From the NCBI GenBank assembly GCA_035633415.1, contig DASQEZ010000270.1:1-7432 (forward strand): 7,432 nucleotides of DNA, written 5' to 3'. This document shows, piece after piece, positions 1 through 5,605 of the stretch. The notes under the pieces were generated by a model. It worked only from the letters and a program-made list of their open reading frames with translations, made no database searches and was not told where the DNA came from. Position 1 is the stretch's first letter. Every line of letters starts with the position of its first letter. The DNA comes from Fodinibacter sp035633415 (lineage in GTDB: Bacteria; Actinomycetota; Actinomycetes; Actinomycetales; Dermatophilaceae). A program made the position numbers and the translations under genes.

Positions 1-798
1 GAGAAGGCCCGTTCGCTTCGGGTGTTCAACGCCGTCATGGGGCTGGTGCACCTCGTGTCGGGCGCGGCCATGGTGGCCCTGAGCACGGACTTCACCCTCC
101 CCGTGTCGGTGTTCGCACTCGGCGGCCCGCCCGGGACGCCGCTCGAGGACGGGACCCTGTCCGGCATCGTGGACGTCCCCCTCGCCTGGGCGACGGCCAG
201 CTTCCTGTTCCTGTCCGCGGTCTTCCACTTCGTCATCGCCTCGCCCTGGGGCTTCCCGCGCTACGTGCGAGAGCTCGAGCGGGGGCGGAACCGGTTCCGG
301 TGGGTGGAGTACTCCCTGTCGTCGACGCTGATGATCGTCCTGATCGCCCTCGTCACCGGCATCACCGACCTGGCGGCGCTCATCGGGATCGCGTTCGCCA
401 ACGTCGCGATGATCCTCTCCGGCTGGCTCATGGAGGTCTCCAACAACGGCCTCATGCACGGCCGCGACCAGTCACCCGCTCGCGGCGAGCGGGCCTGGTG
501 GACGCCGTTCTGGTTCGGCTGCGTCGCTGGCATCGGGCCGTGGCTGGCGATCGGTGCGTACCTGTGGGCCGCCATCGTGGTGCTCGACGGTCAGGGGCCT
601 CCCGGCTTCGTCTGGGGGATCCTGATCAGCCTGTTCGCCCTCTTCAACACCTTCGCGCTCAACCAGTGGCTGCAGTACCGGCAGGTGGGGCGCTGGAGCG
701 ACTACCTCTTCGGGGAGTGGCAGTACGTGATCCTCAGCCTGGTCGCGAAGTCCGTGCTCGCGTGGCAGATCTTCGCGAACACCCTCATCCCCACCTGA
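1..798 (+). CDS. heR: heliorhodopsin (5' end cut by window edge)
   Basis: Seven-helix retinal membrane protein of the heliorhodopsin family, whose N-terminus faces the cytoplasm, opposite to type-1 rhodopsins. Residues are numbered from the codon at base 1. Seven hydrophobic segments lie near residues 8-28, 57-80, 100-120, 124-145, 169-192, 202-225 and 240-262. Diagnostic features are FRWVEYSLSS in helix 3 with the counterion Glu103 (bases 307-309), LVAKSVLAWQIF in helix 7 with the retinal-binding Lys250 (bases 748-750), and His17 and His76, matching the two conserved histidines near the Schiff base. PFWFGC (169-174) and PGFVWG (201-206) also match the family. Recalled alignment with the founding member 48C12 is close throughout. 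The frame is open to the left edge and RSLRVFN aligns with family sequence before helix 1, so the real start lies upstream and the GTG at 22 is not favoured. The helix 4-5 loop is about 12 residues longer than in 48C12. Family members do not pump ions appreciably and have slow photocycles, so a sensory role is inferred. The gene converges on mtr. Confidence 0.95.
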   Translation, partial: EKARSLRVFNAVMGLVHLVSGAAMVALSTDFTLPVSVFALGGPPGTPLEDGTLSGIVDVPLAWATASFLFLSAVFHFVIASPWGFPRYVRELERGRNRFRWVEYSLSSTLMIVLIALVTGITDLAALIGIAFANVAMILSGWLMEVSNNGLMHGRDQSPARGERAWWTPFWFGCVAGIGPWLAIGAYLWAAIVVLDGQGPPGFVWGILISLFALFNTFALNQWLQYRQVGRWSDYLFGEWQYVILSLVAKSVLAWQIFANTLIPT

Positions 799-814
799 CC
801 CGGCCGGTCGCAGC

Positions 815-2218
815 TCAGTCGGGACCAGGCAGCGGCAGTCCCAGGAGGGCGTTCTCGACGACCTCGGCGAGCGCCGGGTGGATCCAGTACTGCCCGCGCG
901 CGACGTCGTGGGCACGCTGCCCGAAGGAGGCGGCCTGGACCAGCGGCTGGATGACGGTCGACGCGTGCGGCCCGATGGCGTGCGCCGCGAGGATCCGCCC
1001 GTCGTGGTCGGCGTGGACGGTGAGCAGGCCGGTGGTGTCCTCGAGCGCCCAGCCGTACGCGATGTCGCCGACGGACTGGGTCGCGGTGACGTAGGGGGTG
1101 CCTGCCGCGTCGAGCTCTGCCGCTGTGGGGCCGAAGGCAGCGACCTGGGGGTGACCGAACACGGCGTGCGGGATCGGGCGGCCGTCGGTGGCGCGCGGCA
1201 GCGCGGCGAGGCGTCCGAGGTCCACCGCGAGGTTGTGGGCCACGATCCGCGCCTCGTGGTTGGCGACGTGCTTGAGCTGGTGGGGTGACGAGACGTCACC
1301 GAGCGCCCAGACCCGGTCAGCGGTCGTGCACAGCTGCTCGTCGACGACGAGACGGCCGTCGCGGTGCACCGCGAGCCCACCGGCGGCGGGGGCGAGCCGG
1401 TCGGTGTTGGGCACGCGGCCCACCGCGAGCAGCACGACCTCGGCCTCGACGTGGCTGGGCCCGCCGGGGCCGTCGAGGTCGATCCGCCAGGCCCCGTCGA
1501 TCCGCACGGCAGCCGTGGGGGTGGTCGACAGGCGCACGTCGTAGCGGTGCCGTGCCACCTCGGTGTAGCGCTGCGACACCTCGACCTCGTGGTACCGGAG
1601 CAGGGCCGGGCCGCGCTGTACCTGGGTCACCGCGACGCCGAGCGCGGCGAAGACGTGGGCCATCTCGCACGCGACGAACCCGCCCCCGATGACGGCCATC
1701 CGGGGCGGCAGGGCGTCCAGGCGCATGACCGTGTCGGAGGTGTGGAGGCCGTGCTCGGGGTCGGGGGACCGCAGGCCGTCGACGTCCAGGCCGACGGGGT
1801 GGCTCCCCGCAGCGACGACGACCCGGTCGGCGGTGACCTCCTCGCCGGTCGACAGGGCGAGCCGGCGCTCACCGGTGAAGGTCGCGTGGGCGCGGTAGAG
1901 GGTGGTGTGCTCCTGGCCCAGGCGATAGGCCTCGCCGCCCGCGGAGATCGGGTCGATCCGCCCGAAGATCCGGTCGCGGATGCCGGGCCAGTCCACCGTG
2001 GGCTCGGCGAGGGTGACTCCGAGGCGCTGTGCGTCGGCGGCCTCGACGACCCGGTCGGCGGGCAGCACGAACATCTTGGTCGGGATGCAGCCGACGTTCA
2101 GGCAGGTGCCCCCGAAGGTCCCGTCCTCGACGATCGCGACGTCGAGGCCGTCGAGCTCGGGGGTGAGCAGCGAGTTCCCCGAGCCGCTCCCGATGATGAC
2201 GAGGTCGTGGTGCGGCAT
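815..2218 (-). CDS. mtr: mycothione reductase (FAD, NADPH-dependent)
   Basis: Cytosolic flavoprotein disulfide reductase that uses NADPH to reduce mycothiol disulfide to mycothiol, the main low-molecular-weight thiol of actinobacteria. The protein has 467 residues, close to the usual ~460. Motifs in order: FAD-binding GSGSGNS at 10-16; redox-active GGTCLNVGCIPTK with Cys39 and Cys44, the same numbering as the Mycobacterium tuberculosis enzyme; AAGSHP at 136-141; NAD(P)H-binding GGGFVACE at 178-185; a second FAD motif ALGDVSSP; and a C-terminal HPALAEVVE with His447 and Glu452 as the acid-base pair. The GSGSGN glycine loop and missing lipoamide-dehydrogenase signatures favour Mtr over dihydrolipoamide dehydrogenase or mercuric reductase. 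The ATG at 2216-2218 begins MPHHDLVIIGSG directly before the FAD motif, so it is the natural start. It has no clear Shine-Dalgarno, and a TANNNT box seven bases upstream suggests a leaderless message. The stop is 16 bp from the heliorhodopsin stop on the other strand. Mycothiol specificity is inferred from family resemblance. Confidence 0.93.
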   Translation of the reverse strand: MPHHDLVIIGSGSGNSLLTPELDGLDVAIVEDGTFGGTCLNVGCIPTKMFVLPADRVVEAADAQRLGVTLAEPTVDWPGIRDRIFGRIDPISAGGEAYRLGQEHTTLYRAHATFTGERRLALSTGEEVTADRVVVAAGSHPVGLDVDGLRSPDPEHGLHTSDTVMRLDALPPRMAVIGGGFVACEMAHVFAALGVAVTQVQRGPALLRYHEVEVSQRYTEVARHRYDVRLSTTPTAAVRIDGAWRIDLDGPGGPSHVEAEVVLLAVGRVPNTDRLAPAAGGLAVHRDGRLVVDEQLCTTADRVWALGDVSSPHQLKHVANHEARIVAHNLAVDLGRLAALPRATDGRPIPHAVFGHPQVAAFGPTAAELDAAGTPYVTATQSVGDIAYGWALEDTTGLLTVHADHDGRILAAHAIGPHASTVIQPLVQAASFGQRAHDVARGQYWIHPALAEVVENALLGLPLPGPD

Positions 2219-2225
2219 GGCGGCC

Positions 2226-2231
2226 AGCGTA
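2226..2231 (-). promoter_or_regulatory. putative -10 box of a leaderless mtr promoter
   Basis: Read on the minus strand this is TACGCT, matching the actinobacterial TANNNT -10 consensus. Seven bases separate it from the mtr ATG, which places the expected transcription start at or next to the A of the start codon. No convincing -35 hexamer is visible at 16-18 bp, which is common for actinobacterial promoters. The assignment rests on position and a short match only. Confidence 0.4.
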
Positions 2232-2242
2232 GGCGTCGCTCG

Positions 2243-2279
2243 TCCACAGGCCGCTCGGCAGGGCAGGCCCTTCCACAGG
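2243..2279. repeat. two copies of TCCACAGG in the mtr/WXG divergent region
   Basis: The octamer TCCACAGG occurs at 2243-2250 and 2272-2279, 29 bp apart, upstream of both divergent genes. Same-orientation copies about three helical turns apart could be paired operator half-sites. The core also resembles the end of a DnaA box, but neither copy has the full consensus. It may be chance. Confidence 0.25.
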
Positions 2280-2305
2280 TCGGCGGTGGGGCTGTCGGCG
2301 GTGGG
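2279..2305. repeat. 12-bp direct repeat, period 15
   Basis: GTCGGCGGTGGG occurs at 2279-2290 and again at 2294-2305, in the non-coding stretch between mtr and the WXG100-like gene. It could be a small slippage duplication or a binding-site pair. Nothing in the sequence decides between these. Confidence 0.45.
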
Positions 2306-2332
2306 CGCCTCGAGGCCAGGGTGGGTTCGACG

Positions 2333-2341
2333 AGGGGGGAG
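2333..2341 (+). promoter_or_regulatory. purine-rich Shine-Dalgarno of the WXG100-like gene
   Basis: AGGGGGGAG lies just upstream of the ATG at 2345 and fixes that start, even though the reading frame stays open far upstream antisense to mtr. The presence of a ribosome-binding site contrasts with the leaderless-looking starts of mtr, menD and menJ. Confidence 0.6.
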
Positions 2342-2344
2342 CCG

Positions 2345-2659
2345 ATGGATGAGAGGTCCTACCGGGCCGTGGCCGAGGCGGTGCGCGACGTGTCCGTGCA
2401 GGCCCGGCGCGAGGCGAGCGAGATGGACGAGCACCGGGCTGCGCTGGCGCGCAACGCACTGGTGTGGTGGCAGGGGAGTGCGGCTGAGCGCTACCAGCAG
2501 CTCGTCCAGGAGCGGGTCAACGCCCTTGCGGGGCTGTCGGCGCACCTCGAGGGCCTCGCGCGACGGGCCGACCGCTTCGCGCACGCCCTCGACCGCGAGG
2601 CCGACCTCGCCGCTGCGATCGCCGCGATCCACGCTGCGAACCCGGCCGTCCTGCGATGA
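2345..2659 (+). CDS. WXG100-like small helical-hairpin protein
   Basis: A 104-residue, alanine- and arginine-rich, almost wholly helical protein with no signal peptide or membrane segment. Residues ~4-38 and ~45-97 form two predicted helices separated by a turn carrying W42-Q43-G44, followed by SAAERYQQLVQER. This is the layout of WXG100/ESAT-6 family proteins: about 100 residues with Trp-x-Gly near residue 42. Such proteins are typically type VII secretion substrates or bind a partner substrate as a four-helix bundle. A clear YxxxD/E export motif was not found near the C-terminus, so export is uncertain. The next gene starts about 40 bases downstream on the same strand and also has a helical N-terminus, so the two may be co-expressed partners. 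No secretion ATPase or other ESX component lies in the window. Family resemblance is fairly clear, but the function is unknown. Confidence 0.75.
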   Translation: MDERSYRAVAEAVRDVSVQARREASEMDEHRAALARNALVWWQGSAAERYQQLVQERVNALAGLSAHLEGLARRADRFAHALDREADLAAAIAAIHAANPAVLR

Positions 2660-2664
2660 CGTGT

Positions 2665-2687
2665 GGGGTGCAGGGTGCGGGTGAGGG
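2665..2687 (+). other. potential RNA G-quadruplex in the hydrolase leader
   Basis: Four G-tracts (2665-2668, 2673-2675, 2679-2681, 2685-2687) separated by loops of 4, 3 and 3 bases satisfy the usual G-quadruplex pattern on the coding strand. They sit between the WXG100-like stop and the hydrolase ATG. Folding in the mRNA would affect ribosome access to the hydrolase. GC-rich DNA yields such patterns by chance, so no role is shown. Confidence 0.35.
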
Positions 2688-2701
2688 TGCGCTCGGAGGC
2701 G

Positions 2702-3814
2702 ATGACGGCGACGGCGGCGCGGGTCGAGGTGGCGGCCGACGAGGTGCGTGCTGCCGCCCAACGGCTGGCCACGGTGGCTGCGCGGGTGCGGCCCCCTCCG
2801 GTGCCGCGGCCCGCAGACGCGGCGCTCTTCGCGCAGTGGTTGCGGCTCGAGGCCGAGACCACCCGCGTCGTCGGCCCGTTGGGGGCGTGGGGAGAGGCCG
2901 TGGGCCTGGACGCCGTGGCGCTGCACCTGCGGGCAGCCGCGCGGGTCTACGCCGAGGTGGAGGAGTCGGTGGCGGCGGTGCTCGCCGGCGTGGGTGCGGG
3001 CGCCGACCTCGCGGCGCGCGGTGGCTGGCTCACCGACGGCACCTCGAGACCGGTGGTGACCACGCTCGCGCCGACGTTGGTGCTCGATCATGATCGGGGC
3101 TTGCGGGGTGCCACCGACCTCGTCGCCGCCGGGGAGGGTCTCGACGGAGGCCGGGTTCGCGTGGTCGAGGTGGTTCGCGGTGACGGCGGGTCGGCCTGGG
3201 TCGTCGTCGTTCCGGGCACGCAGGAGTGGTCGCCGCGAGCGGGTGCGAACCCGTTCGACGCGACCACCGACGTGCGGGCCGTCACCGGCGTCGCCACCCT
3301 CGCCGCGGCCGGTGTCGCCGCAGCGCTCCAGGTCGTTCGCGGTCGGGCCGGCGCGCGGTCGACCGCCGCCGACCCGGTGGTGCTCGTCGGCCACAGCCAG
3401 GGCGGCATCCTGGCGGCTGCCTTGGCGAGCGACGCCGGGTTCACCCGCCGCCACCACGTCACGCACGTGGTCACCACCGGGTCGCCGATCGGGCTCTTCC
3501 CGGTTCCGGACACGACTCGAGTGCTCTGCGTCGAGCGCGGCGACGACCCGGTTCCCCGGCTCGACCTGTCACCCAACCCCGACCGGTCGTCCTGGGTCAC
3601 GGTGCGCACCTCGGGTGACGGCCCGCCGGTCGACGTGCGCAGCCATCGCCTCGAGGGCTATGTCGACGTCGTGCGCGCCGCCGAGGGCGCACCGCGGGGC
3701 ACCATCGAGGGCCTCGACGCCTGGCAGGCCTCCGCAGGCGGGGTCCTCGGGCGGCCGGTCCGGTCGGTGTCCGAGCTGCGTGTCGAGCGGGGGTGGCAGA
3801 ATCCACGCTCGTGA
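2702..3814 (+). CDS. alpha/beta hydrolase with helical N-terminal domain
   Basis: A 370-residue protein of unknown substrate. Residues ~1-110 are alanine-rich and helical, and LRAAARVYAEVEE resembles the second helix of WXG100/ESX-type domains. From ~130 an alpha/beta hydrolase fold follows, with strand VVVVPGTQEW, nucleophile elbow GHSQGG with Ser232, and the likely remaining triad residues Asp281 or Asp282 in RGDDPVPRLD and His315 in SHRLEGY. This order and spacing fit lipase, esterase or thioesterase-like enzymes. There is no signal peptide or membrane helix, so any export would need the WXG100-like neighbour and a type VII system. The ATG at 2702 is chosen because MTATAARVEVAADEV starts a natural helix. 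The GGAGG at 2695-2699 is only two bases away, and in-frame GTGs at 2663, 2675, 2681 and 2687 remain alternatives. The stop overlaps the menD start by four bases. The hydrolase assignment is firm, the role unknown. Confidence 0.8.
   Translation: MTATAARVEVAADEVRAAAQRLATVAARVRPPPVPRPADAALFAQWLRLEAETTRVVGPLGAWGEAVGLDAVALHLRAAARVYAEVEESVAAVLAGVGAGADLAARGGWLTDGTSRPVVTTLAPTLVLDHDRGLRGATDLVAAGEGLDGGRVRVVEVVRGDGGSAWVVVVPGTQEWSPRAGANPFDATTDVRAVTGVATLAAAGVAAALQVVRGRAGARSTAADPVVLVGHSQGGILAAALASDAGFTRRHHVTHVVTTGSPIGLFPVPDTTRVLCVERGDDPVPRLDLSPNPDRSSWVTVRTSGDGPPVDVRSHRLEGYVDVVRAAEGAPRGTIEGLDAWQASAGGVLGRPVRSVSELRVERGWQNPRS
3797..3802 (+). promoter_or_regulatory. putative -10 box of a leaderless menD transcript
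   Basis: CAGAAT lies eight bases before the GTG at 3811, inside the last codons of the hydrolase gene. The arrangement AGAAT, a short spacer, then GTGACC recurs before menJ. No Shine-Dalgarno precedes this GTG. The first base of the hexamer deviates from TANNNT, so this is tentative. Confidence 0.35.
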
Positions 3815-5559
3815 CCCCGTCCTCCGCCCTCGCGACGGTCCTGGTCGACGAGCTGGTGAGGAACGGCGTCCGCGAGGTCGTCCTGTGTCCCGGCTCCCGG
3901 TCGGCGCCGCTGGCCCATGCCGTGCTCGCCGCAGAGCAGGCCGGGCGTCTCCGCCTGCACGTGCGGGTCGACGAGCGCAGCGCCGGGTTCCTCGCCCTGG
4001 GCCTGGCTCGCGGCTCCGGTGCGCCCGTGGCGGTGATGACGACGTCCGGCACGGCTGTCGCCAACCTGCACCCCGCGGTGCTCGAGGCCCACCACTCCGG
4101 CACCCCGCTCGTCGTCGTGAGCGCAGACCGGCCCCACGAGCTGCGGGGCACCGGCGCGAACCAGACCACCGAGCAGCCGGGCATCTTCGGGGCGAGCGCC
4201 CGCCACTGCGTCGACGTGCCCGCTCCGGTGGTGCGCCCGGGCCTCGGCCCGTACTGGCGCAGCACGGTGTGCCGCGCGATCGCCGCCGCCACGGGTGCCG
4301 TCGGTGGGCTGCCGGGGCCGGTGCACCTCAACATCTGCTTGCGCGAGCCGCTCGCCCCCGATCTCGAGGAGACGTCCGGCCGTGGGCCGGCCACCACGGG
4401 CCTCGAGACGGATGACGCGTGGCCGGACGCCCTCGAGGGCCGGGCCGACGGCGAGCCCTGGGTGGCTGTGGGCGACAACGGAACCGGGCCCACGGAACCC
4501 ACCGCGCTGACCGAGGTGGCACGAACGCTGGTCGTCGTCGGCGGTACCCGCGACCCCGCCCTCGGCGAACGTGCCGTCGCCTGGGCGACCGAGCGCGGCC
4601 ACCCCGTCGTGGCCGAGCCCTTCGGCAGCGCCGCCGTCCGCGCCGAGGCCGTGCCCCACGGGCCGCTGCTGCTCACGGCCACCGACTGGCTCGGCGCCCA
4701 TGTCCCGGACCGGGTCGTCGTGGTCGGCCGGCCGACCCTGTCCCGTGCGGTCGGCGCCCTTCTGCGCCGCCCGGGCCTGCGCGTGGAGGTGGTGTCCGAG
4801 GGAGGCCAGTGGCCCGACCCGTCACACGTCGCCATCGCCGTGCACCCCCCCCGTGCCCTCCGCCTCGGTGGCCCCACGACGCCCGATGACGACCACGGCT
4901 GGAGCGAGGCCTGGAGCACGGCCGCACGACAGGTCGCGGATGCCGTTGCTGCGCAGCCGTTCCCGTGGCCCAGTGGCCTTGGAGTCGCGAGCGCCCTCGT
5001 CGACGGGCTGCCCGGCGACGCCGTGCTCGTCCTCGGATCCAGCAACCCGGTGCGCGACGTCGACCTCGCCGTGGCCGGGTCCATCGCCGACGAGGTGCTG
5101 GCGAACCGCGGCCTGGCCGGCATCGACGGGGTGGTCTCCACGGCGGCCGGCATCGCCCTGACCCGGACCATGGCCCCGACCTACGCCCTGCTCGGTGACC
5201 TGACCTTCCTGCACGACGCCAACGGTCTGCTCCTCGGCCCGGACGAGCCCGCCCCCGACCTCACCCTCGTCGTCGTCAACGACGACGGCGGCGGCATCTT
5301 CACCACCCTCGAGCACGGCTCACCCGAGCGGGCCGCCGGCTTCGAGCGGCTCTTCGGCACCCCGACCGGCACCGACCTCGGGGCACTGTGCCGAGCCCAC
5401 GGCATCCGGCACGACCGGGCGACGACGGCGCAGGAGCTGACGACGGCGGTCACCGAGCCACCACGCGGCATCCGCGTCGTCGAGGTCGTCGTCGACCGCG
5501 GCAGCCACCGGCAGGCGCACGCCGACCTACGCGCACTGGCCGCCCGGTCGCTGCTGTAG
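3811..5559 (+). CDS. menD: SEPHCHC synthase (menaquinone biosynthesis)
   Basis: Thiamine-diphosphate enzyme that decarboxylates 2-oxoglutarate and adds the succinyl semialdehyde unit to isochorismate, giving 2-succinyl-5-enolpyruvyl-6-hydroxy-3-cyclohexene-1-carboxylate, the first committed step to menaquinone. The 582 residues are a little longer than mycobacterial MenD (~550). Seen in order: MTPSSALATVLVDELV, VVLCPGSRSAPLA at 23-35, VRVDERSAGFLALG with catalytic Glu55, MTTSGTAVANLHP, SADRPHEL with substrate-binding Arg107, ANQTTEQPGIFG, and the cofactor/metal motif GDLTFLHDANG at 462-472. Starting at GTG 3811 places the catalytic residues at 55 and 107, as in the M. tuberculosis enzyme, and gives the family-like N-terminus. 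The GTG at 3793 would add six residues. GTGA at 3811-3814 overlaps the hydrolase stop, so coupling is possible, but the start also looks leaderless. Bases 4845-4852 are a run of eight C within the gene with the frame intact. menJ follows after 46 bp. Identification is secure. Confidence 0.95.
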   Translation: MTPSSALATVLVDELVRNGVREVVLCPGSRSAPLAHAVLAAEQAGRLRLHVRVDERSAGFLALGLARGSGAPVAVMTTSGTAVANLHPAVLEAHHSGTPLVVVSADRPHELRGTGANQTTEQPGIFGASARHCVDVPAPVVRPGLGPYWRSTVCRAIAAATGAVGGLPGPVHLNICLREPLAPDLEETSGRGPATTGLETDDAWPDALEGRADGEPWVAVGDNGTGPTEPTALTEVARTLVVVGGTRDPALGERAVAWATERGHPVVAEPFGSAAVRAEAVPHGPLLLTATDWLGAHVPDRVVVVGRPTLSRAVGALLRRPGLRVEVVSEGGQWPDPSHVAIAVHPPRALRLGGPTTPDDDHGWSEAWSTAARQVADAVAAQPFPWPSGLGVASALVDGLPGDAVLVLGSSNPVRDVDLAVAGSIADEVLANRGLAGIDGVVSTAAGIALTRTMAPTYALLGDLTFLHDANGLLLGPDEPAPDLTLVVVNDDGGGIFTTLEHGSPERAAGFERLFGTPTGTDLGALCRAHGIRHDRATTAQELTTAVTEPPRGIRVVEVVVDRGSHRQAHADLRALAARSLL

Positions 5560-5593
5560 AAGGACCGATTTCGGCGGCACGGCACAGGGTTGC

Positions 5594-5599
5594 GAGAAT
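5594..5599 (+). promoter_or_regulatory. putative -10 box of a leaderless menJ transcript
   Basis: GAGAAT sits six bases before the menJ GTG in the 46-bp gap after menD. No Shine-Dalgarno is visible before the GTG, which favours leaderless initiation. The hexamer departs from TANNNT at its first position and the -35 region is weak. Read-through from menD is equally possible. Confidence 0.35.
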
Positions 5600-5605
5600 G
5601 CGCAG

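Noticed and set aside
22..24. GTG as the true start of the heliorhodopsin
   Set aside because: The frame is open to base 1, the codons before it align with family sequence ahead of helix 1, and no ribosome-binding site precedes it.
2243..2279. DnaA boxes or a replication origin from the two TCCACAGG octamers
   Set aside because: Neither copy has the full DnaA-box consensus, there is no AT-rich unwinding region, and no origin genes are nearby.
3085..3096. Perfect 12-bp palindrome CGATCATGATCG inside the hydrolase gene
   Set aside because: One or two such palindromes are expected by chance in a window this size, and it lies within coding sequence with no partner site.
2219..3466. In-frame extension of mtr upstream of 2218
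   Set aside because: The extra residues have no family similarity and would overlap the WXG100-like and hydrolase genes. The ATG at 2218 sits exactly before the FAD motif.
3793..3795. GTG as the menD start, six codons upstream
   Set aside because: Starting at 3811 gives the family N-terminus and puts catalytic residues at 55 and 107 as in the mycobacterial enzyme. The upstream GTG is possible but less likely.
3597..5171. Long open frame antisense to menD, and similar long antisense frames over mtr (1364-2344) and menJ (5872-6838)
   Set aside because: They are low-complexity Arg/Pro/Ala/Ser-rich shadows expected in very GC-rich coding DNA and lie opposite well-identified genes.
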